Shown: positions 34,728 to 44,099, counted from the stretch's first letter. The stretch is 64,000 nt of DNA from Rhodococcus sp040643435 (GCF_040643435.1 NZ_JBEYUH010000005.1:186001-250000); one strand, 5' to 3'. Program-made: numbers and translations. Notes: generated by a model from the letters alone, not told the origin.

Positions 34728-37340
34728 TCAGCTCGGGCCGACCGAGACCTCTACGGGCGTGTACGCGGTGGTCCGCTGGCGTGCGGGCCGCCCGATACCC
34801 TCAGCGATCGCGACGAGTTCGGCGACGGTTTTCTCCGAGCCGTGCTGCGAGCCGGCCATGCGCGAGATGGTCTCCTCCATCAGAGTGCCTCCGAGGTCGT
34901 TGGCCCCGCCTTCGAGCATCGCCCGGGTTCCGGCGACCCCGAGTTTCACCCAACTGGTCTGGATGTTGTCGATCCGGCCGTGCAGCATCACCCGGGCGAG
35001 AGCGTGCGCGGCGCGGTTGTCGCGCATGGTCGGGCCCGGACGCGACGCGCCGGCGAGATACAGCGGCGACGACTGGTGGACGAAGGGCAACAGCACGAAC
35101 TCGGTGAACCCGCCTGTGCGGTCCTGGATCCCGCGGATCACGTTCAGGTGGCCGACCCAGTGGTGCGGCTGGTCGACGTGTCCGTACATCATCGTCGAAC
35201 TCGAGCGCAGGCCCACCTCGTGCGCAGTGGTCACCACCTCGATCCATTCCGCCGTGGGCAGTTTCCCCTTGGTGAGCACCCATCGCACCTCGTCGTCGAG
35301 GATTTCGGCGGCGGTACCGGGAATGGTGTCGAGTCCCGCAGCGCGCAGTTCGGTCAGCCACTCCCGGATGGACGTACCGCTGCGGGCGACCCCGTTGACG
35401 ATCTCCATCGGCGAGAAGGCGTGGACGTGCATCGACGGCACCCGGGCCTTGACGGCCCGCACGAGATCGGCGTAGCCGGTCACCGGCAATTCCGGATCGA
35501 TGCCGCCCTGCATGCACACTTCCGTGGCACCGGCGACATGCGCTTCCCACGCCCGGTCGGCCACCTCGCTCGTCGAGAGCGTGAAGGCGTCGGCGTCGCC
35601 CTTGCGCTGGGCGAAGGCGCAGAAGCGGCAACCGGTGTAGCAGATGTTCGTGAAGTTGATGTTCCGGTTGACGACGTAGGTGACGTCGTCGCCGACGGTG
35701 TCGCGTCGCAGTTGATCGGCGAGTGCCACGAGCGCTTCGAGGCCGGCGCCGTCCGCATTGGCGAGGGTGATGTAGTCGGTGTCGGAGCAGCCGCCCGGAT
35801 CACGCTCGGCGGACCGCAACGCCGAGAGCACGTCGCTGTCGAGTCGCACCGGCGCGGAAGTGCCCAGCGCGAGCACCTGTTCACGAACGGTTTCCCAGTC
35901 GCCGAACGCACTTCCGAGATCCGAACGATGTGCGGTGTTGCGACCGGTGACGTCGATCTCGGAGTTCAGGTCCACACGTCCCGACGACTCCCAGTCGATG
36001 TCGGGTTCCTGCCAGGGCAGTCCGGAAGGGATCACCTCGGTACGCGCGAGACCCGTGCTCGGGTCGGCGAGGGCGTGCACGTGAGCGGTTATGCGCGGGT
36101 CGATCCACGGTTGCCCGGCCAGCACGTATTTCGGCTGAGCGGCGATTCGCTCGGTGAGTTCGAAACCGGCCTCGGCACTCAGACGCGCCAGCGTGTCGAG
36201 GTTCGGCCAGGGCCGTTCTGGGTTGACGTGGTCGGGCGTCAGCGGCGAGACGCCACCCCAGTCGTCGATACCGGCACCGAGCAGCGCACGGCATTCGTCG
36301 AGCGAGACCAGGTTCGGCGGCGCTTGGATGCGCATGTCCGGCCCGAGGACCAACCGCGCGACGGCGACAGCGGCGAGGAACTCGTCGAGATCCGCGTCGT
36401 CCACATCGCGCATCGCAGTGCCGTCCTTGGCACGGAAGTTCTGGACGATCACTTCCTGAATGTGACCGAAAGCCTTGTGGGACTTCCGAATCGCATGGAT
36501 CGATTCGGCGCGCTCGGTGAAGTTCTCACCGATCCCGACGAGGATCCCCGTGGTGAACGGCACCGCGAGGCGTCCCGCGTCCGTGAGCACCCGCAGACGC
36601 ACGGCCGGGTTCTTGTCGGGACTGCCGTGATGGCACTGGCCCTTCTCGGTGAACAACCGCTCGGAGGTGGTCTCGAGCATCATGCCCATCGAGGGCGCGA
36701 CCGGCTTCAACCGCGAGATCTCGGCCCAGCTCATCACCCCGGGATTGAGGTGGGGCAACAGTCCGGTCTCCTCCAGGACGCGGATCGCCATCGCCCGCAC
36801 GTACGCGAGCGTCGAATCGTATCCGCGCTCGGTGAGCCACTGCTGCGCTTCGGGCCAGCGGTCCTCGGGTCGGTCGCCCAGCGTGAACAAGGCCTCCTTG
36901 CAACCCAGTTCGGCTCCCTGGCGGGCAATCTCGAGGATCTCGTCGGGTTCGAGATACATGCCGCGTCCCTCGGCCCGGAGCTTGCCGGGCACCGTGACGA
37001 AGGTGCAGTAGTGGCATCGGTCCCGGCACAACTTGGTGATGGGGACGAACACCTTCCGCGAATAGGTGACCGTGCCGGGGCGCGCTTCGGCGAGCAGGCC
37101 GGCATCGCGCACCCTGGCCGCCGACGCACAGAGATCCTCGAGATCCGCGCCCCGAGCCTGCAGCAGTACCGCTGCCTCGTCGACGTTCAGGGCGACTCCG
37201 TCGCGAGCCCGGCGCAGCGCACGTCGCATTCCCGATGGTGTCGCCGTGGTGCGAGATGCGGCGCCCGGCCGCACGGCGGGGGTCGGGAGCATCGCGGACT
37301 GCGGGGTGTCGTCTGCGGAATCGGTCATGCGCCCGATCAT
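34728..37340 (-). CDS. fbiC: FO synthase FbiC (CofG-CofH fusion)
   Basis: An 870-residue fusion of two radical SAM enzymes that makes FO, the deazaflavin core of coenzyme F420, from tyrosine and a ribityl-aminouracil. The CofG half has CRDRCHYC (C-x3-C-x2-C) near residue 105, and the CofH half has CYTGCRFC near residue 565, each binding a [4Fe-4S] cluster. Length matches mycobacterial FbiC (~856). The start is ATG 37340 or 37328 (MTDSADD); both lack strong ribosome sites. F420 is typical of Rhodococcus and mycobacteria. Confident. Confidence 0.95.
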   Translation of the reverse strand: MIGRMTDSADDTPQSAMLPTPAVRPGAASRTTATPSGMRRALRRARDGVALNVDEAAVLLQARGADLEDLCASAARVRDAGLLAEARPGTVTYSRKVFVPITKLCRDRCHYCTFVTVPGKLRAEGRGMYLEPDEILEIARQGAELGCKEALFTLGDRPEDRWPEAQQWLTERGYDSTLAYVRAMAIRVLEETGLLPHLNPGVMSWAEISRLKPVAPSMGMMLETTSERLFTEKGQCHHGSPDKNPAVRLRVLTDAGRLAVPFTTGILVGIGENFTERAESIHAIRKSHKAFGHIQEVIVQNFRAKDGTAMRDVDDADLDEFLAAVAVARLVLGPDMRIQAPPNLVSLDECRALLGAGIDDWGGVSPLTPDHVNPERPWPNLDTLARLSAEAGFELTERIAAQPKYVLAGQPWIDPRITAHVHALADPSTGLARTEVIPSGLPWQEPDIDWESSGRVDLNSEIDVTGRNTAHRSDLGSAFGDWETVREQVLALGTSAPVRLDSDVLSALRSAERDPGGCSDTDYITLANADGAGLEALVALADQLRRDTVGDDVTYVVNRNINFTNICYTGCRFCAFAQRKGDADAFTLSTSEVADRAWEAHVAGATEVCMQGGIDPELPVTGYADLVRAVKARVPSMHVHAFSPMEIVNGVARSGTSIREWLTELRAAGLDTIPGTAAEILDDEVRWVLTKGKLPTAEWIEVVTTAHEVGLRSSSTMMYGHVDQPHHWVGHLNVIRGIQDRTGGFTEFVLLPFVHQSSPLYLAGASRPGPTMRDNRAAHALARVMLHGRIDNIQTSWVKLGVAGTRAMLEGGANDLGGTLMEETISRMAGSQHGSEKTVAELVAIAEGIGRPARQRTTAYTPVEVSVGPS

Positions 37341-37373
37341 GCGCCTACCCGCACCCCCATGCCACCTCGGGGT

Positions 37374-37571
37374 CTATTCGTGCGGGTAGTCGTCGTCCGC
37401 CGGGACTTCGCGGTACTGCTCGTAGGTGTCGGCCGGGTCGGCCTCGAGCGGCACGTTCGAGGGCAGGACGTCGGCGGGATCGTCATAGACGGGCGTGGCC
37501 TGCTCGAGCCGGTCGGCCTCGGAATCGTTGTCGGACTGGATCTCGATGCCGAGCGCATTCGACTCTGTCAT
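37374..37571 (-). CDS. Small acidic hypothetical protein
   Basis: A 65-residue, very acidic protein (Asp/Glu-rich, several Tyr, ending DDDYPHE), preceded by GAGGAGATCGCA just before the ATG, which is a strong ribosome site. No membrane helix or known domain. It reads as intrinsically disordered. It lies 33 bp upstream of fbiC on the same strand, so they may be co-transcribed, and is divergent from the PH-domain genes. I do not recognise a function. Confidence 0.6.
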   Translation of the reverse strand: MTESNALGIEIQSDNDSEADRLEQATPVYDDPADVLPSNVPLEADPADTYEQYREVPADDDYPHE

Positions 37572-37690
37572 TGCGATCTCCTCCTCTGAACGGTCCGATC
37601 CGCGGAAGCCGGATCGACCGAGTCCGCCTGTCGGTACGGATCAAGCCTAGCGTGGAACCGAACACGGATCGCAACGGAGCAGGAGGTGCG

Positions 37691-38209
37691 GTGGCGGACG
37701 AGCCAGGGACCGGTGTCCGGCCGAGCGTGGTCATGAGGGCACCCTCGTGGCGCCCGAGCCCGAAGGTGCGGGTGCTGTGGGCGGTGAACGCGGCCCTGAT
37801 GTGGATCCCCCCGATCGTCGCGCAGGTGGTGTGGGTGTTCGTCGCACCCACGGGCGCCGCGTGGCACATCGCCGCCGCGTCGGCCACCGTCGTTCTCTGC
37901 GGACTGCACGTCGCGGTGGTGCCGGCCTGGCGTTACCGCGTGCATCGCTGGGAGATGGACGACACCGCGGTCTGCACCCGTTCGGGATGGTGGACACAGG
38001 AAGACCGGATCGCGCCGATTTCGAGGATCCAGACCGTCGACACGGAAAGGGGGCCGCTCGACCGCCGGTTCGGCCTGACGACCGTCACCGTCACCACCGC
38101 CTCTACCGCCGGGGCGGTGAAGATAGTCGGGCTCGACAGCGGCGTCGCGGACGAGGCCGTAGCTCGCCTGACCGCGCTCGCGGCAGGCATCGAGACGGAC
38201 GCGACATGA
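37691..38209 (+). CDS. PH-domain (bPH_2/YdbS-like) membrane protein
   Basis: A 172-residue protein: GTG 37691 with AGGAGG 4 nt upstream; the open frame upstream to 37235 lacks support. Two membrane helices (~35-55 and 60-80) precede a bacterial PH domain (RYRVHRWEMDDTAVCTRSGW, RIAPISRIQTVDTERGPLDR, VTVTTAS). The DRRFGL and ISRIQTVD segments are typical of YdbS proteins. TGA overlaps the ATG of the next gene (ATGA), so a YdbS-YdbT-like pair is co-translated. Function unknown; in Bacillus this pair gives envelope/bacteriocin stress protection. Confidence 0.8.
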   Translation: MADEPGTGVRPSVVMRAPSWRPSPKVRVLWAVNAALMWIPPIVAQVVWVFVAPTGAAWHIAAASATVVLCGLHVAVVPAWRYRVHRWEMDDTAVCTRSGWWTQEDRIAPISRIQTVDTERGPLDRRFGLTTVTVTTASTAGAVKIVGLDSGVADEAVARLTALAAGIETDAT

Positions 38210-39717
38210 GGGATGCCGTCGCCCCCGCGGCCGCCACGGACGAACAGGTGCCGTGGTCGCGCCTGGACCGCAAGATGCTGGTGATCCACCCGATCGAGGA
38301 GATCCTGCGACTGCTGCCCGTACTCGTCGGCTCGTTCGTCATCGGAACAACCAGCGGAAATCCTGTCTGGGGGATCGCAGCGACGGGCGTACTCGTGCTG
38401 GTCGGCCTGTCGCGGTGGTTCACCACCACCTACCGCGTCGGCCCCGTTCACGTCGAACTCCGCCGCGGTCTGCTGCAACGACGGGAGTTGTCGATTCCCC
38501 GCAGCCGCATCCGCTCGGTGGACGTCGAACAGCGCGTGCTGCACCGAGTGCTCGGCCTCGCCGTCGTGAAGATCGGGACGGGACTGAGCCGGAGTGGCGA
38601 CCCGAATCGATTCGAACTCGACGGCCTGCCCATCTCCGCCGTCCCCGATCTGCGTGCAGTTCTCCTGACTCCGGGACAGGACACCACGCCGTCCGATCCG
38701 GCTCCGGCCACCTCCGTCCACAGTGAGCGAGAGCTGGCACGATTCGACTTCGGCTGGGTGCGATACGCACCGTTCTCGACGACGGGCCTGCTCGGCGTCG
38801 CGGCCGCCGCCGGTGCCGCATTCCAGTTCGGCTTCGGCCGGTGGATCGCCGACTCGCAGACCTTCCGCCGTGCCGTCGAGAGGGCGGAAGACCTCGGGCC
38901 GATCGTGGCCCTCGCCATCGTCATCGTGGTCGTCGTCCTCGTGGCGAGTGCGGCGGCGTGCGTGCGGTACCTGCTGGTCTACGGGGACCTGCGCGTCAGC
39001 GACGACGACCGGGTGCTGCGAATCGCACACGGCCTGCTCACCACCCGTCACACCACCCTCGACCGTGCGAGGCTACGCGGGGTCTCTCTGCGTGAACCGC
39101 TCGCGCTGCGTCTGGTCGGTGCTGCACGTCTGGACGCGATCATGACGGGAGTCGCTGCACAGCAGGGCGGTTCGTCGCTGGTCCTGCCGTCCGCGCCCGA
39201 ACGCGAGGTACGGCGTGTCGCGGCCGAGGTGCTCACGGACGGACTGCCGCTCGACGTGCCGCTCCGGTCTCACGGGCCACGTGCCCGTCGTCGTCGCTAT
39301 GTGCGGACGCTGGGGCCCGTGGTTGCCGTGGTGGTCGCGGTGGTCGCCGTATTCGCCGTCGCGGGGCGAGAGGTGCCGGTGCCCGTGATCGTCACGGGAA
39401 CAGCGCTGCTGGTCGCCGCGGCGTGTGCACTGGCACAGGACCGCTATCGAGGTCTCGGCCATGCCGTCGTAGCGGGGCATCTGGTCGCGCGGAGCGGCTC
39501 GATCGACCGGCAACGCATCTGCCTCGACTGGGACGGTGTGATCGGATGGACGGTGCGGCAGACCTTCTTCCAGCGTCGAGCCGGACTCGCGACCGTCGTC
39601 GCGGCGACTCCGGCAGGGGCGGGGCACTACGAGGTGCTCGATATCCCGATCGAGCAGGCGTGGGGTCTGATCCAGGAGGTTACGCCGGGTATGGCTGAAG
39701 GATGGACAGAGCATTGA
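38206..39717 (+). CDS. Large PH-domain (YdbT-like) membrane protein
   Basis: A 503-residue partner of the previous protein. About six membrane helices in three pairs alternate with PH-like domains (TTYRVGPVHVELRRGLLQRR, RSRIRSVDVEQRVLHRVLGL; YGDLRVSDDDRVLRIAHGLL, TTLDRARLRGVSLREPLALR; AGHLVARSGSIDRQRICLDW). ATG 38206 overlaps the preceding stop by 4 nt. The 3' end overlaps the uracil-DNA glycosylase start by 16 nt, so three genes may share a transcript. Known family YdbT; mechanism not established. Confidence 0.8.
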   Translation: MRDAVAPAAATDEQVPWSRLDRKMLVIHPIEEILRLLPVLVGSFVIGTTSGNPVWGIAATGVLVLVGLSRWFTTTYRVGPVHVELRRGLLQRRELSIPRSRIRSVDVEQRVLHRVLGLAVVKIGTGLSRSGDPNRFELDGLPISAVPDLRAVLLTPGQDTTPSDPAPATSVHSERELARFDFGWVRYAPFSTTGLLGVAAAAGAAFQFGFGRWIADSQTFRRAVERAEDLGPIVALAIVIVVVVLVASAAACVRYLLVYGDLRVSDDDRVLRIAHGLLTTRHTTLDRARLRGVSLREPLALRLVGAARLDAIMTGVAAQQGGSSLVLPSAPEREVRRVAAEVLTDGLPLDVPLRSHGPRARRRRYVRTLGPVVAVVVAVVAVFAVAGREVPVPVIVTGTALLVAAACALAQDRYRGLGHAVVAGHLVARSGSIDRQRICLDWDGVIGWTVRQTFFQRRAGLATVVAATPAGAGHYEVLDIPIEQAWGLIQEVTPGMAEGWTEH

Positions 39718-40469
39718 ATCCCTCGGGACCCGGACCCCTCGAGGGCACTCCCCCGACCACCCTGGCCGAACTCGACGAGGCGCTCGTCGGCTGTCGCGCA
39801 TGTCCGCGGCTGGTCGCGTGGCGCGAGCAGGTCGCACGGGAGAAGCGTGCAGCCTTCCGTGACGAGGAGTACTGGGGCCGGCCCGTGCCGGGTTTCGGTC
39901 CGGCCGATGCAGCACTGCTGATCGTCGGGCTGGCCCCCGCCGCGCACGGCGGGAACCGCACAGGACGTATGTTCACCGGCGACCGGTCGGGCGACGTGCT
40001 CTACGCCGCCCTCCACGAGGCGGGTCTGGCGTCGCAGCCGACCGCGACGCACATCGGGGACGGCCTCGAGCTGTTCGGCACACGCATCACCTCACCGGTG
40101 CACTGCGCGCCGCCGGCCAACCGCCCGACGGTCGTGGAACGCGACGCCTGCCGCAAGTGGCTGGAACAGGAACTGGACCTGCTCTCCCCGACGCTGCGTT
40201 CGGTCGTCGTGCTCGGCGGTTTCGGGTGGCAGGCGCTGCTGCCCGTCCTGTCCGCCTCGGGGTGGACCGTTCCCGTCCCACGCCCGAAATTCGGGCACCG
40301 TGCGCACGCGCTGCTGGCTCCGGCCACTGCGCGCGAGCATCCGCTGCACCTGTTCGGCTGCTATCACGTCAGCCAGCAGAACACCTTCACCGGCAGGCTG
40401 ACGCAGGAGATGGTGACCGAGGTGCTCAGGGACGCGGCCCGGGCGGCGTCCCTGCTCCCGCCTGGGTGA
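39702..40469 (+). CDS. udgB: Family 5 uracil-DNA glycosylase (UdgB)
   Basis: A 255-residue family 5 UDG. Motif A is GLAPAAHGGNRTGRMFTGD, without the Asp/Asn water-activating residue of other families, and motif B is HVSQQNTFTGRLT. Fe-S cluster cysteines are Cys31 and Cys34 (CRACP) with two later Cys (VHCAPP and DACRKW). It removes uracil, and also hypoxanthine and ethenocytosine in characterised members. The start (ATG 39702) overlaps the PH-domain gene; the 3' end overlaps the convergent membrane gene by 44 nt. Confidence 0.88.
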   Translation: MDRALNPSGPGPLEGTPPTTLAELDEALVGCRACPRLVAWREQVAREKRAAFRDEEYWGRPVPGFGPADAALLIVGLAPAAHGGNRTGRMFTGDRSGDVLYAALHEAGLASQPTATHIGDGLELFGTRITSPVHCAPPANRPTVVERDACRKWLEQELDLLSPTLRSVVVLGGFGWQALLPVLSASGWTVPVPRPKFGHRAHALLAPATAREHPLHLFGCYHVSQQNTFTGRLTQEMVTEVLRDAARAASLLPPG

Positions 40470-40866
40470 TCTCCTTGATACGCGCCGAGAACAGATAGCC
40501 GCCCGCAGGAGCGAGCGCCGCGATCGGTAGCAGGAGGGTTCGCCAGTCGCCGATCGCGAGCTGGTCGCCGCCCGGCCCTCCTACGAGACAGACGAGAAAG
40601 GTGACGGCCCAGGCCAGCAGCGGCAAGGTCGCTGTCCGCAAGGAGCCGGCCTCGGCTCGGACCGCCATCACCAGGAGCAGGTTGGCGGCTCCGGCCAGGA
40701 GGATCGTGATCGGGAACGGCACCCCGGCGACGTACAGACCGAGGTAGAAGACCGACAGCAGGGCGCACAGCGCACCGTCGAGCACGAGCAGCGCGACGAG
40801 GCCCCGGCGTGGCTGTGCATCGACCGGCGACGCGATGGGTGCAGCGGTTGCTGGATCGACCGTCAT
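40426..40866 (-). CDS. Four-helix membrane protein (Rv1171-like)
   Basis: A 146-residue hydrophobic protein with about four membrane helices (~25-45, 48-70, 80-95, 108-128) and a short Pro-rich cytoplasmic tail. It occupies the position of Rv1171 between fbiC and mshB, here at the end of the lpqW-mshB-small ORF run on the minus strand. No enzymatic motif. The role is unknown; its genomic association suggests mycothiol or cell-envelope physiology (inference). The 3' end overlaps udgB by 44 nt. Confidence 0.7.
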   Translation of the reverse strand: MTVDPATAAPIASPVDAQPRRGLVALLVLDGALCALLSVFYLGLYVAGVPFPITILLAGAANLLLVMAVRAEAGSLRTATLPLLAWAVTFLVCLVGGPGGDQLAIGDWRTLLLPIAALAPAGGYLFSARIKEITQAGAGTPPGPRP

Positions 40867-40943
40867 ACTTCGATGGTGCGCTACCGGACCGGTGCGAGCG
40901 CAACCGGGGTCTGCGGACGGGCCGGCGGCACGAGCCCGAGCCG

Positions 40944-41102
40944 TCAGGGAACGGGCGGGTATCCGAGCATGGTGAGCAGGGCGCTCTGCTGGTCGGCGAA
41001 GGCGTACAGCGCATGCCAGTAGTCGGCGCGTATCTCGTCGGCGTAGGGCCTCAGCGAATCCACGAACGCGACGATCTGGTTCTGGACGGACCAGTTGTAC
41101 AT
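40944..41102 (-). CDS. Small 52-residue protein in the mshB operon
   Basis: A 52-residue ORF with ATG at 41102 preceded by AGGGGG 6 nt upstream. The protein (MYNWSVQNQIVAFVDSL at the start, ending TMLGYPPVP) has three Trp/Tyr-containing helical stretches and no membrane helix. It starts 55 nt after mshB and ends 77 nt before the membrane-protein gene, same strand. High GC at third positions supports coding. It is too short to recognise a family; it could be a conserved small partner of its neighbours. Confidence 0.55.
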   Translation of the reverse strand: MYNWSVQNQIVAFVDSLRPYADEIRADYWHALYAFADQQSALLTMLGYPPVP

Positions 41103-41157
41103 CGACAACCCCCTGTGATGTGCACCACCCGAAGACGATAGGATGATGCAGATCACA

Positions 41158-42063
41158 CTATCCGATTCCGGAGAACAGATCGTCCTCTCGTCCCGTGGAG
41201 TCCGTGAGACCGAGCCGGCCACGAACGAGCACGAAATGTTCGTGGTCGAAAACCGGCTGGGCGACGAAATTCGACAACACGAACCGTTCTCCGTCCGCTG
41301 CGACGAGCACCTGGGTCGCGTGCGCCGCCATCGCAGTCCGCTTCGCATCGAGAACCGAACGGACGTCGATGACGGTGGTGACCTCGTCGTCCGGGACGCT
41401 CGACAGTTCGCCCGGCTCCGGGCGGCGCCACCCTTCGGGTAGCGCGCCCATCACAGCGATACCGCGTTCGAGCGCGGACCGTTCGGTCACAGTCCAGTAC
41501 ACCTTCGCAGGCGTCCAGGAGGCGCCGGCTGCCGGGAAGTCGTCGGTTCCCGCCGCTTCGACCGCCGCCGTGACCCGGTCGTGCACCGCGATGTGATCAG
41601 GGTGGCCGTATCCGCCGTACGGGTCGTAGGTGACGACCACGTGGGGGCGCGTTTCCCGGATGACGGCGACGAGTGCCTCCACTGCCTCGTCCCGGTCGGC
41701 GTTGACCCAGGCTCGCGGATTGTCCGCCGAGGGGGTGCCCGCCATCCCGGAGTCGCGCCAGTGCCCCGCACCACCGAGGAATCTCGGCCGTTCGACACCG
41801 AGCGCACGGAGCGCCCGCGTGAGTTCGAGAATCCGGTAGCCGCCGAGCTGATCGGCGCGGTCCGCGGTGAGCTGTGCCCACTCCTCACCGATCACCTCGC
41901 CTTCCTCACCGAGAGTGCAGGTCACGACGGTGACCTCGGCACCTTCGGCGACGTACCTGGCGATCGTCCCGCCGGTGGTGAGAGTCTCGTCGTCCGGATG
42001 CGCGTGGACGAACAGAAGACGGCGATCCGCAACGTTGGGGACGGCTCCCGGAATCTCTGTCAC
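41158..42063 (-). CDS. mshB: Mycothiol biosynthesis deacetylase MshB
   Basis: A 301-residue zinc deacetylase (LmbE/PIG-L family) that removes acetate from GlcNAc-inositol in mycothiol synthesis. The zinc/catalytic motifs are HAHPDDETL near residue 20 and GYGHPDHIAVH near 140. GTG 42063 overlaps the lpqW stop (GTGA), so the much longer frame upstream is a shadow of lpqW. Length and motifs match Rv1170. Confident. Confidence 0.93.
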   Translation of the reverse strand: MTEIPGAVPNVADRRLLFVHAHPDDETLTTGGTIARYVAEGAEVTVVTCTLGEEGEVIGEEWAQLTADRADQLGGYRILELTRALRALGVERPRFLGGAGHWRDSGMAGTPSADNPRAWVNADRDEAVEALVAVIRETRPHVVVTYDPYGGYGHPDHIAVHDRVTAAVEAAGTDDFPAAGASWTPAKVYWTVTERSALERGIAVMGALPEGWRRPEPGELSSVPDDEVTTVIDVRSVLDAKRTAMAAHATQVLVAADGERFVLSNFVAQPVFDHEHFVLVRGRLGLTDSTGREDDLFSGIG

Positions 42064-44030
42064 GGTGTGGTCCTTCCCCACAGATGGGCGTCGCCGAGAA
42101 TACCGGTAGCGACAGCGGCTGTCAGCGAGACGTTCTCGACGCCCGGACCGGCGGCGACGACCGCCCGGTCCTGCAGTATGGGCAGCGTCACCGCGAGATC
42201 CCACAGTCTCGCCTGCGCGTCGGCGAGAACGTCCGTCGAGTCGGCCGTTCCGACCAGTCCGGCCAGCAGGTCGGGTTCGAGACCCGGATCGCATGCGCCC
42301 GACAGATTGCTCGGAGCTTCGAGTTGCGCCGCGACGGCCTCCTCGCGTTCGTCCACATCCTGCGGCTCGAGCGTGGTCGTCGCAGAATCCGACGGCTGCG
42401 GGTCGGCAGACGGCTGCGAGGAAGTGGTCGCGGGTGAGTCCAGGACGGACGTCGTCGGCAGCTCCTCCCCCGTCGCTGCGGGTGCTGCGGTCACCGGCAC
42501 ACAACCGAATCGGGACAGCGCGGCGGTGGCCGGATCGCCGCCGGCGCGCATCCACCCCACGATCCCGTGCACGCTGCCCTCGACGAGGGCTTCGCCGTAC
42601 AGCTCCTCGGGGGCAAGCTCGTCGACCGTCGCATCGATCCCGGCTCCGCGCCACAGGTCGACAGCGGTGCGTGCGACGGCTCTGGCCGTCTCGTCCCCCT
42701 CCGGCACTCCCAGGACCAGCGTCAACGGCTCCCCGGCACGGGCCAGTGTTCCCTCGGGAAGGGCCGCGCCGTCCGTCGTGGCCGGTTCCGGAGCCTCTTC
42801 GCTCGTCGGCACTTCGGTGCCGGACGGGGAGTCGGGCACAGCCGGGTCGGTGGTCTCGGAAGGCGCGACGGGCGGGACCGGTGTGTATCCGGCTTCGGCG
42901 AGGAGTCCGAAGGCCGCCTCCCGAGGCAGGCGCGGCGGCATCGTGGCGGTGTATCCCGGATCGGACGGCGCGATCACCTGGGCACGCGCCGGCACGACAG
43001 CCGAGCTGTTTCCGGTGGCGACCAGCGCGAGCAGGTCGGGATCGAGCAGGTCGAGCACTGCTCGCCGGACACGCGGGTCGGCGAGTTCGGCCGTGCGGGT
43101 GTTGAGGGTCAGATCGAGCGTGCGGGGCTGGAGCTGGACACCCGCGCGCACCCCCGGGACCGCAGCGAGCTGCGCTTCGAGTGCGAATCCGCGCGCGCTC
43201 TGGACCACCTGGGCGTCGTCGCTGCGCATCGACTCGGCCACCTGCGCCTCCGTGCCGCCGCGGCGCATCAGCAATTCGTCGGGTCCGGCCGGGGTGCCCC
43301 AGAACCGGTCGTTGCGTTCGAGCAGAACCTCCGCACGCCCACGGTCGACGTTGTCGACGCTGAAATGTCCGCCGGAGACGGGGATCGTCTCCGACAGCCC
43401 TGTCGAGAATCCGCCCGGAGTGTCCTTGACCAGGTGCGCCGGGAGCAGATTGGTGAACAGTTCTCGCCACGCCGGATACGGCTCCCGCAACCTGACGGTG
43501 ACGGTCTTGCCTCCGCCCGACGATCGGATGTCGTCGATGAGCCGGTACCCGGCGGGGTCGACCACACCGGGCTGGGTGACCATCTGGCGCCACAGATACC
43601 GGAAGTCCTCCGCGGCGATCGGGGCTCCGTCCGACCACTGGGCCTCGTCGCGCAGTCGGTAGGTGATCGTGAACGGGCTCTCGTCGGTGACCTCGGCGGA
43701 CAGCAACAGCGCGTCGTCGGGCAGCCACAGGGTGCGCGCCGGATTCTCGGGGTCGGGAACGGCCCGGAACGCGCTGGGGAGCACCAGCCCGGCTACCGCG
43801 CCGGCAACCGGCGACTGGTCTGCCAGCAGGTGCGGGTTGAACCCGGAACCGACCTCGTCGATCGCGACGACCACCGTGCTGCGTTCCGGCGTCGGCGCGG
43901 GAGTGGTGGTCGGCTCTGCCTGCTCGATGGGCGGAGGGGGGTCCGCGGTGCAAGCGGTGAGGACCAGCGCAGCCACAGCCAGGCCGGCTGCCGCCCCGGT
44001 CAGTCGACGACGAGCGGGCGTACGCGGCAC
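42060..44030 (-). CDS. lpqW: Lipoprotein LpqW (family 5 solute-binding-like)
   Basis: A 656-residue lipoprotein; GTG 44030 with AGGAG 5 nt upstream. Lipobox LTAC at about residue 27, then a Pro/Thr linker and a family-5 solute-binding fold (WSDGAPIAAEDFRYLWRQM; RLREPYPAWRELF; LDLTLNTRTAELADPRVRRA). A long Ser/Thr/Pro/Glu-rich insertion (~400-440) and another near 570 are unusual. In mycobacteria LpqW regulates the branch between PIMs and lipomannan/LAM, interacting genetically with pimE, which is also in this window. It overlaps mshB by 4 nt. Confidence 0.88.
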   Translation of the reverse strand: MPRTPARRRLTGAAAGLAVAALVLTACTADPPPPIEQAEPTTTPAPTPERSTVVVAIDEVGSGFNPHLLADQSPVAGAVAGLVLPSAFRAVPDPENPARTLWLPDDALLLSAEVTDESPFTITYRLRDEAQWSDGAPIAAEDFRYLWRQMVTQPGVVDPAGYRLIDDIRSSGGGKTVTVRLREPYPAWRELFTNLLPAHLVKDTPGGFSTGLSETIPVSGGHFSVDNVDRGRAEVLLERNDRFWGTPAGPDELLMRRGGTEAQVAESMRSDDAQVVQSARGFALEAQLAAVPGVRAGVQLQPRTLDLTLNTRTAELADPRVRRAVLDLLDPDLLALVATGNSSAVVPARAQVIAPSDPGYTATMPPRLPREAAFGLLAEAGYTPVPPVAPSETTDPAVPDSPSGTEVPTSEEAPEPATTDGAALPEGTLARAGEPLTLVLGVPEGDETARAVARTAVDLWRGAGIDATVDELAPEELYGEALVEGSVHGIVGWMRAGGDPATAALSRFGCVPVTAAPAATGEELPTTSVLDSPATTSSQPSADPQPSDSATTTLEPQDVDEREEAVAAQLEAPSNLSGACDPGLEPDLLAGLVGTADSTDVLADAQARLWDLAVTLPILQDRAVVAAGPGVENVSLTAAVATGILGDAHLWGRTTP

Positions 44031-44061
44031 TCGGGCTCCTTCCGTAAGGCAGGTGGTATGT

Positions 44062-44099
44062 GGGTGGCCCCGGCCAGCACGTGCTCGCCGGGGCCACCC
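44062..44099 (-). terminator. Strong terminator after typA
   Basis: A perfect 13-bp stem (44062-44074 with 44087-44099) and 12-nt loop lies 11 nt past the typA stop on the minus strand, before lpqW. Confidence 0.75.

Noticed and set aside
34209..37589. 1126-codon open frame on the plus strand
   Set aside because: It runs antisense over fdxC and fbiC, whose motifs and length are certain. Long antisense frames are common in high-GC DNA.
42064..44097. Upstream extension of mshB giving a 979-residue frame
   Set aside because: The extension overlaps lpqW in another frame; mshB begins cleanly at GTG 42063 with family N-terminal sequence.
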